Source: an uncultured Collinsella sp.
Lineage (GTDB): Bacteria; Actinomycetota; Coriobacteriia; Coriobacteriales; Coriobacteriaceae
DNA: 64,000 bases
Assembly (NCBI GenBank): GCA_900541065.1
Contig: UQIE01000003.1
Span: 73,044-137,043 of the forward strand
Direction of reading: 5' to 3'
In this document: in pieces, positions 42,641 through 51,368 of the stretch
Position numbering within the stretch: the stretch's first letter is position 1
Layout of the letters: each line of letters begins with the position of its first letter
Notes under the pieces: model-generated
Databases searched by the model: none
What the model saw: the letters and a program-made list of their open reading frames with translations, nothing else
Told to the model about the DNA's origin: nothing
Position numbers and translations under genes: made by a program

Positions 42641-43984
42641 CTAGTTCGCCATGACGCCTTCTGTCCAGGCCTCGACGTCCTCGATGCGCAGGACGTTGGC
42701 GACCTCGGCCACGCAGTCGACGCTGGCAAGCTCGGCGGCGGCAGCCTGGACGTCCTTCTCGAGCGCGCGGTGCGTTAGGAAGATGACCGAGCAGGCATCG
42801 CTGACGCCCGACTTGCCGTCCTCGACCTGGTTGATGAGCGAGATCGAGATGTTGTGCTTGGCAAAGATATCGACCGTCTCGGACAGGGCACCCACGCGGT
42901 CGGCGACCTTCAGGCGTACATAGTACTTGGTCTGGAGCTCGTCCATGGGCTTAAAGGCGAGGTTGTGGCCATAGGGCTCAATCTCGGGCAGCGGAGCCAC
43001 GCCGCGGCTGATCTGCTCGGAGAGCGACAGGATGTCGCCCACGACGGCGCTCGCGGTGGGGAAGGAGCCTGCGCCGGCACCGTAGAACATGGTCTCGCCC
43101 ACGGCGTCGCCTACCACGTAGACAGCGTTCATGGCGCCGTTGACCTGGGCAAGCATGTGGTCGGCGGGGATCAGCGTGGGATGCACGCGGACGTCGACGC
43201 CGGCTTCGGTGTTGCGTGCGATGCCCAGCAGCTTGATGGTGTAGCCGAGCTCGCGGGCCTGGGCAATGTCCTCGGCGCCGATGGTACGGATACCCTGCTG
43301 GTAGACATCGTCGGTGGTCACGCGGGTGCCAAAGCCGATGGAAGCGAGGATTGCCGTCTTGCTGGCGGCGTCGAAGCCGTCGACGTCGGCGGACGGGTCG
43401 GCCTCGGCATAGCCCTTTGCCTGGGCGTCGGCGAGCACGTCAGCGTAATCGGCGCCCTCGGCGTCCATGCGCGACAGGATGTAGTTGGTGGTGCCGTTGA
43501 GAATGCCAGCGATGGTCAGGATCTTGTTGCCCACCAGGTCGTGCTCGAGCGTGCTGACAATGGGGATGCCACCGCCGCAGCTGGCCTCGCACTTAATCTG
43601 CACGCCGCACGCGCGCGCCTTCTCGGCGAGCGTCTCGACATGACGGCCCAGCAGGGCCTTGTTGGCAGAGACGACGTGCTTGCCGTTCTCGAAGGCGGTG
43701 GTGAAGATTTCGGTTGCGGGGTGCTCGCCGCCGATGAGTTCGACAACGATGTCGACGGCGGGGTCGGTGACGACGTCGTGCCAGTCACTCGTAAAGGCCT
43801 CGCGCTCAATGCCTGCCGCCTCGGCCTGCTCCCAAGCAAGCGCGCAGGCGCGGGTCAGCTTAAGGTCGATGCCGTAGGCTGCCAGGTACTCATCGTGGTG
43901 GCTCTTGATCAGACGGGCCACGCCGCCGCCGACGGTTCCCAGACCGATCAGACCGACGTTCACGGTGCGCAGGGGTTCGCTCAT
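42641..43984 (-). CDS. hom: Homoserine dehydrogenase with ACT domain
   Basis: A 447-residue enzyme reducing aspartate semialdehyde to homoserine, the branch to threonine and methionine. NAD(P) motif GLIGLGTVGGGVARL (residues 10-24), substrate site motifs SANKALLGRH, EASCGGGIPIVSTLE, LNGTTNYILS and AQAKGYAEADPSADVDG. The C-terminal ACT domain (about 355-430, VADRVGALSETVDIFAKHNI) suggests feedback control by an amino acid, usually threonine. AAGGAGCTATCT precedes the ATG. It is a single-gene unit with its own terminator. Confidence 0.94.
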   Translation of the reverse strand: MSEPLRTVNVGLIGLGTVGGGVARLIKSHHDEYLAAYGIDLKLTRACALAWEQAEAAGIEREAFTSDWHDVVTDPAVDIVVELIGGEHPATEIFTTAFENGKHVVSANKALLGRHVETLAEKARACGVQIKCEASCGGGIPIVSTLEHDLVGNKILTIAGILNGTTNYILSRMDAEGADYADVLADAQAKGYAEADPSADVDGFDAASKTAILASIGFGTRVTTDDVYQQGIRTIGAEDIAQARELGYTIKLLGIARNTEAGVDVRVHPTLIPADHMLAQVNGAMNAVYVVGDAVGETMFYGAGAGSFPTASAVVGDILSLSEQISRGVAPLPEIEPYGHNLAFKPMDELQTKYYVRLKVADRVGALSETVDIFAKHNISISLINQVEDGKSGVSDACSVIFLTHRALEKDVQAAAAELASVDCVAEVANVLRIEDVEAWTEGVMAN

Positions 43985-44236
43985 AGATAGCTCCTTCGTG
44001 CATCTTATGGATGGATTAACCGCTTAAAGGTTGAGTGCATTCTAGCGTGAACCGAGGGCGCGTGCTCGCCAGGCAACAGGAGTCGCACAAAACGGCACCC
44101 CCGAAACGCTGCGGAAACATTGGAAACATGCTCGCTACAAACGGAACTCCGTAACAAACTGTCAACGTTTGCGCCATAAGGTTTGCTCCGTACCGCAAGA
44201 CGGCCGCGCTGCGGCCAGCGAAAAAAGGGGGACACC

Positions 44237-44432
44237 ATGTTTAGCATCAACAACGTACTTAACCGCAGGAGTTTCCTTGTCGGAGCCACGCTTATTTTTG
44301 CCCCGATCTATTACACCCCAGCGTCCGTTTTGCTCAAGAACGCCAAGGACATGAGCTACGACATGACACTAATGGGTGTCGACGGCATGGACAGCCTATG
44401 TGATCCAGGACGGCAAGTACATCGCTTCCTAA
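44237..44432 (+). pseudogene. Collapsed livJ remnant (branched-chain amino-acid binding protein)
   Basis: Three separate pieces of a LivJ-like gene survive in order. First, an N-terminal start MFSINNVLNRRSFLVGA after AAAAGGGGG. Then LIFAPIYYTPASVLLKNAKD through GVDGMD, which matches residues around 240-270 of the intact protein at 44704. Finally, one frame over, AYVIQDGKYIAS and a stop, matching the intact C-terminus AYVITDGKYVQA. At least two internal deletions have removed about 330 codons. It lies directly upstream of the functional gene, as expected of a decayed tandem duplicate. Confidence 0.82.
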
Positions 44433-44703
44433 GTGCGCATAAAGCACGACCGGTGAGGCTGTTTTATTCAGGGCAGGGACGCCTGTAACAGAATGGAAAC
44501 ATTACTTTTACATAATAAAGTGGCTAAACTGCATAAAACAATAGAAATACGCATAATTATGGATAAATGAACAAATCCAAAGAAAAGTTAAAATAATCGC
44601 CACTTTTCTCAACTAAAGCGTCTACTATTTTGCGAACGCCGAACACGGCGAAGGATGGCCTGTCGGGTTACCGAAACCCGACGAGATTTGAGAGGAGAGC
44701 CGC
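44433..44703 (+). promoter_or_regulatory. AT-rich leader of the liv operon
   Basis: About 270 bases, far more AT-rich than the surroundings from 44480 to 44640, with recurring CATAA/ATAAA words (GCATAAAAC, GCATAATTATGG, GGATAAATG). TACTAT at 44622-44627 is a possible -10 box; no firm -35 was found. Such regions often hold operators of an amino-acid responsive regulator; none can be named. The livJ RBS GAGAGGAGAG ends it. Confidence 0.5.
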
Positions 44704-45891
44704 ATGTCGAGCCTCACCGGTAAGTCGTTGAACCCTGTTATGAATCGCAGGAGCGTTATCGCGAGCGCAGCAGGTCTGGGGGCGATGTCCATTCTAGCTG
44801 GCTGCTCCTCCAACGGCGGCGACAGCGGTTCCGCTTCGGGCGACGCTTCGTTTAAGATCGGCACCATCGGCCCGCTGACCGGCGCCAACGCGTCCTACGG
44901 CAAGTCCGTTACCCAGGGTGTCGAGCTTGGCTGCAAGGATTTCTCGACCAAGGAGCTGCCGCTTGCCAGCAAGGCCGAGGATGACCAGGCCGATGGCGAG
45001 AAGGCCGTCAACGCCTTCAACACCCTGCTCGACTGGGGCATGCAGGCCCTCGTCGGCCCGACCACCACGGGTGCGTCGGTTGCCGTTGCCGCCGAGTGCG
45101 GTAACGACCCCAAGACGTTCATGATCACCCCGTCCGCGTCCTCCGAGGACGTCACCGACGGCAAGGATTGCGTCTTCCAGGTTTGCTTCACCGACCCCAA
45201 CCAGGGTGTCAACGCTGCCAAGTTCCTGGCGCAGAAGTATGCGGACGAGAAGTTCGTGCTGTTCTATAACTCCGGCGACGCCTATTCTTCGGGCATCGCA
45301 GATTCCTTTAAGGCCCAGGCCGCTGAGTCCAAGCTCGAGATTGTTGACGAGGAGACCTTTAAGGACGACTCCGCCACGAGCTTTACCAACCAGCTGACCA
45401 AGGCCAAGCAGGCCGGCGCCACCATGATCTTTGCGCCGATCTACTACACGCCGGCGTCCGTCCTGCTCAAGAACGCCAAGGACATGGGCTACGACGTCAA
45501 GATGATGGGCTGCGACGGCATGGACGGCATCCTGGGCGTTGAGGGCTTCGATACCTCTCTTGCCGAGGGCCTGCTGCTCATGACCCCGTTCTCCGCTGAC
45601 GACGAGAAGAACGCCGACTTCGTCAACGCTTACAAGGATAAGTACGGCGATACCCCCGACCAGTTTGCCGCCGACGCCTACGACGGCGTGCACGCGGTGG
45701 CCGAGGCCGTCAAGGAGGCCGGTCTTGGTGTCGACGCCGATCCGACCGAGGTCGCCGAGAAGCTGTCCAAGGCTATGCTCAAGATTACCGTTGACGGTCT
45801 GACCGGCAAGCTCACCTGGAACGATAAGGGCCAGGTCCAGAAGGAGCCCACGGCGTACGTCATCACCGACGGCAAGTACGTGCAGGCCTAA
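44704..45891 (+). CDS. livJ: Branched-chain amino-acid ABC transporter, substrate-binding lipoprotein
   Basis: A 395-residue type I periplasmic-binding-fold protein that captures Leu/Ile/Val (or related ligands) outside the cell. A lipoprotein signal is visible: NRRSVIASAAGLGAMS then LAGC (lipobox, Cys near residue 37), followed by a Gly/Ser linker. The mature part opens with FKIGTIGPLTGANASYGKS and has the LivJ hinge region with IFAPIYYTPASVLLKNAK. It is followed by a hairpin and then livHMGF, the usual order, with the binding protein probably made in excess. Confidence 0.93.
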   Translation: MSSLTGKSLNPVMNRRSVIASAAGLGAMSILAGCSSNGGDSGSASGDASFKIGTIGPLTGANASYGKSVTQGVELGCKDFSTKELPLASKAEDDQADGEKAVNAFNTLLDWGMQALVGPTTTGASVAVAAECGNDPKTFMITPSASSEDVTDGKDCVFQVCFTDPNQGVNAAKFLAQKYADEKFVLFYNSGDAYSSGIADSFKAQAAESKLEIVDEETFKDDSATSFTNQLTKAKQAGATMIFAPIYYTPASVLLKNAKDMGYDVKMMGCDGMDGILGVEGFDTSLAEGLLLMTPFSADDEKNADFVNAYKDKYGDTPDQFAADAYDGVHAVAEAVKEAGLGVDADPTEVAEKLSKAMLKITVDGLTGKLTWNDKGQVQKEPTAYVITDGKYVQA

Positions 45892-45921
45892 TTGGCCGCC
45901 TTACATAGAGCGGTTTTGATC

Positions 45922-45959
45922 CCAAGCAGGGGAGGTTTTGGCCTTCCCTGCTTGCTTGG
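45922..45959 (+). terminator. Hairpin between livJ and livH
   Basis: CCAAGCAGGGGAGG pairs with CCTTCCCTGCTTGCTTGG around TTTTGG. It has no U-run, so it is more likely a partial terminator or 3' stabiliser that raises livJ over the permease genes than a full stop. Confidence 0.6.
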
Positions 45960-45962
45960 TAT

Positions 45963-45987
45963 CTAGGGACAGTGTAACGTCCCTGTT
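45963..45987. repeat. Short palindrome with GGGACAG core
   Basis: AGGGACAGTGTAACGTCCCT forms a compact hairpin (AGGGAC/GTCCCT). Its GGGACAG word links it loosely to the repeats near 4.2, 5.1 and 19.2 kb. Confidence 0.4.
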
Positions 45988-46030
45988 TCATACATTAACT
46001 GGAAACCTATTCGAAAGGGGGATGTGGAAC

Positions 46031-46912
46031 ATGACGGTCTTTATCCAATACCTGGTCAACGGCCTGTCCATGGGCAGCGTCTACGCCATCATCGCGTTGG
46101 GCTACACCATGGTCTACGGTATCGCCAAGATGCTGAACTTCGCTCACGGCGATGTCATCATGGTCGGTGCCTATGTCTCGTTCTGCGCCACGTCGTATCT
46201 CGGCCTCCCGGGCTGGGCATCTGTAGTTCTCTCTTGTGTGGTCTGCACGGTTCTCGGTGTTCTCATTGAGGGTCTGGCCTATAAGCCGCTGCGCCAAGCA
46301 GGCCCGCTGGCCGTTCTGATCACGGCCATCGGCGTGTCTTACTTCCTGCAGAACGCCGCGCAGCTTCTGTGGGGCGCCACGCCCAAGAACTTCACTTCGC
46401 TCGTCACCTTCCCGGTGCCGGAGTTCTTGGCCAAGTTTAACGTAAGCGCCGTCTCGCTCGTCACCATCGTCGCCTGCCTGGTTATCATGGCCGGCCTGAT
46501 GTTCTTTACAGGTAAGACCAAGATGGGCAAGGCCATGCGCGCTGTGTCCGAGGACAAGGCCGCCGCTCAGCTCATGGGCATCAACGTCAACCGCACCATC
46601 TCGATGACGTTCGCCATCGGCTCCGCCCTTGCCGCCATCGCCGGTGTTCTCCTGTGCTCCTACTCGCCGGTCCTGCAGCCCACCACGGGCGCCATGCCTG
46701 GCATCAAGGCCTTCGATGCTGCCGTTTTCGGCGGCATCGGCTCCATCCCCGGTGCCTTTGTCGGTGGCATTCTCATCGGCATCATCGAGGCGATGGCGCA
46801 GGCCTACATTTCCACGAGCCTTGCCAACTCCATCGTCTTTGGTGTTTTGATCATCGTCCTGCTCGTCAAGCCTGCCGGCCTCTTGGGCAAGTACGTCCCC
46901 GAGAAGGTGTAG
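46031..46912 (+). CDS. livH: Branched-chain amino-acid ABC transporter permease LivH
   Basis: A 293-residue membrane permease with about eight helices. YLVNGLSMGSVYAIIALGYT and MLNFAHGDVIMVGAY are LivH hallmarks, and the cytoplasmic coupling loop with GKTKMGKAMRAVSEDKAAA contacts the ATPases. ATG at 46031 follows AAGGGGG at a workable distance; the ATG nine bases earlier is too close to that site. livM starts ten bases after its stop. Confidence 0.92.
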   Translation: MTVFIQYLVNGLSMGSVYAIIALGYTMVYGIAKMLNFAHGDVIMVGAYVSFCATSYLGLPGWASVVLSCVVCTVLGVLIEGLAYKPLRQAGPLAVLITAIGVSYFLQNAAQLLWGATPKNFTSLVTFPVPEFLAKFNVSAVSLVTIVACLVIMAGLMFFTGKTKMGKAMRAVSEDKAAAQLMGINVNRTISMTFAIGSALAAIAGVLLCSYSPVLQPTTGAMPGIKAFDAAVFGGIGSIPGAFVGGILIGIIEAMAQAYISTSLANSIVFGVLIIVLLVKPAGLLGKYVPEKV

Positions 46913-46921
46913 GTGAGCGTT

Positions 46922-48001
46922 ATGAAGTTTCTTAAAGACAAACAGACGCGTCACGACTTTGTTACGTATGCCATGTGCCTTGTGGCGTTCGCCATCGTGT
47001 TCTTTATGCAGTCTAACCACATGATCCCGCGTATGATTGCCGGTCAGCTGGTTCCCATCACGGCCTATATCGTCATGGCCATCTCCCTTAACCTCGTCGT
47101 CGGCATCGCAGGCGACCTGTCGCTGGGCCACGCGGGCTTTATGAGCGTCGGTGCCTACACGGGCATCGTCACCGCGGTCGCCCTTGAGAGCGCCGTTCCG
47201 TCCGATCCGATGCGTCTGATCATCAGCATTTTGGTCGGCGCTATCGCCGCTGGCATCTTGGGCTTCTTGATCGGTATCCCGGTCCTGCGCCTGAGCGGCG
47301 ACTATCTGGCCATTGTGACCCTGGCTTTTGGCGAGATCATCAAAGAGGTCGTCACCTGCCTCATTGTGGGCGTCGATTCCCGCGGCCTGCATGTGATCTT
47401 TAACATCACGGGTAACTCTACGATCGACGACCTGCACCTGCTCGAGGACGGCACCGCCATCATCAAGGGCGCGCAGGGCGCATCGGGCGTGTCGACCTAT
47501 TCGACCTTCCTTGCCGGCGCAATCCTGGTTATGGTCGCGCTCGTGATTGTGCTCAACCTGGTTCGCAGCCGTACCGGTCGTGCCATTATTGCCGTGCGCG
47601 ACAACAAGATCGCTGCCGAGTCTGTGGGCATCTCCGTCACCCAGTACCGCATGATCGCCTTCGTGGTTTCCGCTGCCCTCGCCGGTGCTGCCGGAGCCCT
47701 GTTCGGCGGTAACTTCTCGCAGCTTTCCGCCACTAAGTTCGACTTCAATACGTCCATCCTCATTCTGGTGTTCGTGGTCCTGGGCGGCCTGGGCAACATG
47801 CGCGGCTCCGTTATCGCCGCGGCGCTGCTCACGGTGCTCCCCGAGCTGCTCCGTCAGTTCTCGGACTACCGCATGCTCATCTACGCCATCGTGCTGATCT
47901 TGGTCATGATCTTTACCAACAACCCGCAGCTCAAGGCGTTCTTCGGTCGCGTCAAGGACCGCTTTGCTTCCAAGAAGGAGGTGGCAGCCGATGCCCAGTA
48001 A
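46922..48001 (+). CDS. livM: Branched-chain amino-acid ABC transporter permease LivM
   Basis: A 359-residue permease with nine to ten helices: SLNLVVGIAGDLSLGHAGFM near the N-terminus, GDYLAIVTLAFGEIIKEV, and the coupling loop RSRTGRAIIAVRDNKIAAES. It pairs with LivH. ATG at 46922 is preferred over a GTG at 46913 because AGGTGA sits six bases ahead. Its last codons overlap the livG start by 11 bases and contain the livG RBS (AAGGAGGTGG). Confidence 0.92.
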   Translation: MKFLKDKQTRHDFVTYAMCLVAFAIVFFMQSNHMIPRMIAGQLVPITAYIVMAISLNLVVGIAGDLSLGHAGFMSVGAYTGIVTAVALESAVPSDPMRLIISILVGAIAAGILGFLIGIPVLRLSGDYLAIVTLAFGEIIKEVVTCLIVGVDSRGLHVIFNITGNSTIDDLHLLEDGTAIIKGAQGASGVSTYSTFLAGAILVMVALVIVLNLVRSRTGRAIIAVRDNKIAAESVGISVTQYRMIAFVVSAALAGAAGALFGGNFSQLSATKFDFNTSILILVFVVLGGLGNMRGSVIAAALLTVLPELLRQFSDYRMLIYAIVLILVMIFTNNPQLKAFFGRVKDRFASKKEVAADAQ

Positions 48002-48851
48002 GTTTGAGTTCAACAAGGGCAAGATGGTCCCGTATCCTTCTGGCGCCATCGTTCCCGACCGCGACCTGGGTCAGCGCCCGGCACTCGAGTGCATCCACCT
48101 GGGCATTGAGTTCGGTGGCCTTAAGGCAGTCGACGACTTTAGCCTGACTATCGGCAAGACCGAGATCGCCGGTCTGATCGGCCCCAACGGTGCCGGTAAG
48201 ACCACGGTCTTCAACCTGCTCACCAAGGTGTATCAGCCCACGCACGGCACCATCCTACTCGACGGTGAGGACACCTCGGGCAAGTCGGTCTATCAGGTCA
48301 ACCGCATGGGTATTGCCCGTACATTCCAGAACATTCGCCTGTTCAACACCATGACGGTGGAGGACAACGTCAAGGTCGGTCTGCACAATCAGGAGCGCTA
48401 CTCCGGTTTTGAGGGCGTGCTGCGCCTGCCGACGTACTGGAAGCACGAGAAGGCTGCTCACGAACGCGCCATGGAGCTGCTGTCCATCTTTGATATGGAG
48501 CATCTGGCAAACGAGCAGGCCGGATCGCTGCCTTACGGCGCTCAGCGTCGTCTGGAGATCGTTCGCGCGCTTGCCACCAACCCCAAACTGCTGCTGCTCG
48601 ACGAGCCTGCCGCAGGCATGAACCCGTCCGAGACCGCCGAGCTCATGGAGAACATTGTTAAGATTCGCGACACCTTTGGTATCGCCATCATGCTTATTGA
48701 GCACGACATGTCGCTCGTCATGAATATTTGCGAGGGTATCTGCGTGCTTAACTTTGGCAAGGTCATCGCCAAGGGCACGGCCGAGGAAATCCAGAACAAC
48801 GACGCCGTTATCGAGGCGTATCTGGGCAAGCAGGATAAGGGGGAGAACTAA
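47991..48851 (+). CDS. livG: Branched-chain amino-acid ABC transporter ATPase LivG
   Basis: A 286-residue ABC ATPase with Walker A GPNGAGKTT, the LivG variant signature SLPYGAQRRLEIVRAL, Walker B LLLLDEPAAGMNP and switch LIEHDMSLVM. About 30 extra N-terminal residues precede the usual fold. It powers import together with LivF in the cytoplasm. It is translationally coupled to livM and followed by the livF ATG immediately after its stop. Confidence 0.94.
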   Translation: MPSKFEFNKGKMVPYPSGAIVPDRDLGQRPALECIHLGIEFGGLKAVDDFSLTIGKTEIAGLIGPNGAGKTTVFNLLTKVYQPTHGTILLDGEDTSGKSVYQVNRMGIARTFQNIRLFNTMTVEDNVKVGLHNQERYSGFEGVLRLPTYWKHEKAAHERAMELLSIFDMEHLANEQAGSLPYGAQRRLEIVRALATNPKLLLLDEPAAGMNPSETAELMENIVKIRDTFGIAIMLIEHDMSLVMNICEGICVLNFGKVIAKGTAEEIQNNDAVIEAYLGKQDKGEN

Positions 48852-49565
48852 ATGGCAGAGCCGATGCTTTCCGTCTACAACATCAACGTCTGGTACGGCG
48901 CCATCCACGCCATCAAGGACATCTCCTTTAACGTTAACGAGGGCGAGATCGTGGCCTTGATTGGTGCCAACGGTGCCGGCAAGTCCACAACGCTCAAGAC
49001 CGTCTCGGGCCTGCTGCGCTCCAAGACCGGCTCCATCAAGTTTATGGGCGAGGACATTACCCATACGCCCGCTGATAAGCTGGTTGGTAAGGGCCTGGCT
49101 CAGGTTCCCGAGGGTCGTCGCGCCTTTTTGCAGATGACGGTTGAGGAGAACCTGGAGATGGGTGCCTATACGCAGCCCAAGTCCACGGTGGCTCCGGGCC
49201 TGGAGCGCGTCTACGAGCAGTTCCCGCGCCTGAAGGAACGTCGTCGCCAGGTCGCCGGCACCCTTTCAGGCGGCGAGCAGCAGATGCTCGTTATGGGGCG
49301 CGCCCTTATGAGTAACCCCAAACTGCTTATGCTCGACGAACCTTCCATGGGTCTGGCACCGATTCTGATCGAACAGATCTTCCAGATTGTCGAGGACCTA
49401 CACAAGGCCGGCACCACGGTGCTTCTGGTCGAGCAAAACGCGCAGATGGCGCTTTCCATCGCCACACGCGGTTACGTGCTCGAGACCGGCAAGATCACCA
49501 TGACCGGTACCGGTCAAGAGCTCCTGCACGACGATAACGTCCGCAAAGCTTACTTGGGCGGCTAG
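48852..49565 (+). CDS. livF: Branched-chain amino-acid ABC transporter ATPase LivF
   Basis: A 237-residue ABC ATPase, last gene of the liv operon. Walker A GANGAGKSTT, signature LSGGEQQMLVMGRAL, Walker B LLMLDEPSMGLAP, switch LVEQNAQMAL. The short form without a C-terminal extension is typical of LivF. GGGGGAGAAC before its ATG overlaps the livG end. A perfect small hairpin (49572-49593) follows six bases after the stop. Confidence 0.94.
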   Translation: MAEPMLSVYNINVWYGAIHAIKDISFNVNEGEIVALIGANGAGKSTTLKTVSGLLRSKTGSIKFMGEDITHTPADKLVGKGLAQVPEGRRAFLQMTVEENLEMGAYTQPKSTVAPGLERVYEQFPRLKERRRQVAGTLSGGEQQMLVMGRALMSNPKLLMLDEPSMGLAPILIEQIFQIVEDLHKAGTTVLLVEQNAQMALSIATRGYVLETGKITMTGTGQELLHDDNVRKAYLGG

Positions 49566-49571
49566 GCGGTT

Positions 49572-49593
49572 CCGCCGTTCTGCCGAACGGCGG
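49572..49593 (+). terminator. Small perfect hairpin after livF
   Basis: CCGCCGTTC-TGCC-GAACGGCGG, nine paired bases, no U-run. It may protect the liv mRNA 3' end. Confidence 0.5.
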
Positions 49594-49608
49594 ACCAGTT
49601 GACGCTGC

Positions 49609-49708
49609 GCGGGCACCAGAGCGACAACTTGTCATTCAAAGAGGGCGGCATGACCAGAAGGTCTATGCCGCCCTCTTTTCATGCCAATTTGTTCGCTCTG
49701 GTGCCCGC
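49609..49708. repeat. 100-bp palindromic element enclosing a terminator
   Basis: GCGGGCACCAGAGCGA at the left end (49609-49624) is repeated in reverse complement at the right end (49693-49708). The centre is AAAGAGGGCGGCATGACC against GGTCTATGCCGCCCTCTTTT (49638-49679), a strong terminator for both strands. Outer and inner arms together make a near-continuous 100-base inverted repeat with small bulges, the build of a MITE that carries a terminator. The remaining part of 49709-49859 shows only a weak RBS before cutC. Confidence 0.65.
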
Positions 49709-49859
49709 TCGCTGTCCGTCCTCTGCCTGCGGCGTTGGAGGTAGTCGTTGAGGACGTTTTCCTTCGTCCCCGCCAAATCATTTTGCTCTGTCATGCGGGT
49801 TGGTATTTAAAGTGCGACAATGCCATGTGGAAATAGAAGTGTCATCTGGGGGTCTATCT

Positions 49860-50537
49860 ATGCTGTACGAGTTTTGTGCCGAGAACTTTGAGCGGGTGCC
49901 GGCGGCTATCGATGCCGGTGCAAGGCGTATTGAACTGTGCGACAACCTTGCCGTCGGTGGCACTACACCCTCGGCCGGTGTTATCAGCGCTACAGTCAGC
50001 TATGCTCACGAGCATGACGCGCGAGTGATGTGCATGATTCGCCCGCGTGGCGGTGACTTTCATTACAACCAAGACGAGCTGCGCATAATGGAGATGGACC
50101 TGGGCCTTGCCGTAAGCGCCGGCGTTGACGGCTTGGTCTTTGGCAGCTGCAAGCCCTGCGCTGGCGGATGGGCGCTCGACGAGCTTACGTTGGGCGCCCT
50201 CGTGATGGCCGCGGGCTGCGCGACCGAGGAATGCAAGCGTGAGCCCATCGACATCACCTTCCACATGGCGTTTGATCAGCTCTCGCCCGAGGCTCAGCTC
50301 GACGCGATTGACATACTCGCCGACTGCGGCATCACACGCATCCTGACGCATGGTGGCGCTGCCGGTACGCCGATCGAGGACAACTTCGAAAACCTGGCCC
50401 GCTTGATCGAGTATGCGGGCGACCGCTTGACCATCCTTCCCGGCGGCGGCATTTCCACGGTCAACCGCGATACCGTGGCGGCGGCACTGGGCGTCTCCGA
50501 GCTCCATGGCACCAAGATTGTGCCGCTGGAGGTATAA
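49860..50537 (+). CDS. cutC: CutC family protein
   Basis: A 225-residue TIM-barrel protein of the CutC family: YEFCAENFERVPAAIDAGA, RIELCDNLAVGGTTPSAG, MIRPRGGDFHYN, TFHMAFDQL and LTHGGAAGTP. Named for copper homeostasis in E. coli, its biochemical role is unsettled, and some members are nucleases or sugar-related enzymes in other assays. The ATG follows TGGGGGTC. The next gene begins four bases after its stop, so the two are co-expressed. Confidence 0.88.
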   Translation: MLYEFCAENFERVPAAIDAGARRIELCDNLAVGGTTPSAGVISATVSYAHEHDARVMCMIRPRGGDFHYNQDELRIMEMDLGLAVSAGVDGLVFGSCKPCAGGWALDELTLGALVMAAGCATEECKREPIDITFHMAFDQLSPEAQLDAIDILADCGITRILTHGGAAGTPIEDNFENLARLIEYAGDRLTILPGGGISTVNRDTVAAALGVSELHGTKIVPLEV

Positions 50538-50540
50538 CCC

Positions 50541-51338
50541 GTGGCGCTGGTATTTGACGTTCAGCAGGCGAACGGTAAGCCCGACGACAACCGTTGTCCC
50601 GGCACCGCGTGCCCCTTTTGCGATACAGAAGGGCTCACCGACATCATTCGCCGTGATGGCGATTGTATTTGGCTCGAGAATAAGTTCAAGACCCTGCGCG
50701 CCACCCGTCAAACCGTGCTGATCGAGTCGGCCGATCACGATGCCGACCTGGTGACCTATGAGCCGGATGAACTCCACCATGTGATGCGGTTTGCCCTGGG
50801 TTGCTGGCAGCAGATGATCGATTCACAGCAGTATCGAAGCGTGCTCATGTACAAGAACAAGGGTCCGCTCTCGGGCGGTAGCCTCGTTCATCCGCACATG
50901 CAGATTGTGGGTTTGGAGCAGGAAGACGGCTATGCTTCGCTGGCTTCCGCCAATTTCGAAGGCATCAATGTCTGGCAACAGGGGAGGATCTCGGCCAACA
51001 TCTCAACCGAACCCATCATGGGGTTCTTTGAGATCAACGTTTCAGCCCCGCAGGGAATCGCCGCCAGCGATGACACGAGAGATCAAGCCGAGGCGGATCT
51101 CTTCGCCGATGCAATCCAGGTAGCTCTGCGCTATATCCTGAACGAGCACCACGGTGGTCGCGCAGAGTCGTATAACCTGTTCTTCTATCACCTGGGCGGT
51201 CGGACCATTGCCAAGGCGCTGCCGCGTTGGGTGGTTTCGCCCTACTTTGTCGGCTATCGTTTGGCCCAGGTCAATGCTGAGACAACGCTCGATATCGATG
51301 CTGAGCGCCTGCGTGCGCATCTGGAAACGCTCGTATAG
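50541..51338 (+). CDS. HIT/GalT-like protein (DUF4931 type)
   Basis: A 265-residue protein of the HIT superfamily. CPGTACPFCDTEG near residues 19-31 is a zinc-binding pair, and LSGGSLVHPHMQIVGLE near 115 carries the His-x-His active site in the GalT manner. Members are galactose-1-phosphate uridylyltransferase relatives or nucleotide-sugar hydrolases; the reaction here is unknown. GTG start four bases after cutC suggests a shared operon. The C-terminal region is shorter than in true GalT. Confidence 0.78.
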   Translation: MALVFDVQQANGKPDDNRCPGTACPFCDTEGLTDIIRRDGDCIWLENKFKTLRATRQTVLIESADHDADLVTYEPDELHHVMRFALGCWQQMIDSQQYRSVLMYKNKGPLSGGSLVHPHMQIVGLEQEDGYASLASANFEGINVWQQGRISANISTEPIMGFFEINVSAPQGIAASDDTRDQAEADLFADAIQVALRYILNEHHGGRAESYNLFFYHLGGRTIAKALPRWVVSPYFVGYRLAQVNAETTLDIDAERLRAHLETLV

Positions 51339-51368
51339 CAAGACTAACACCCGCGTAATGCGGACAGT

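Noticed and set aside
44183..44488. Intact small exported protein at the livJ remnant
   Set aside because: Its segments match non-adjacent parts of LivJ and the C-terminal match is in another frame, so it is a deletion product rather than a gene.
46007..48049. 680-codon minus-strand frame opposite livH/livM
   Set aside because: Asp/Gln/His/Arg-rich antisense shadow of two membrane genes.
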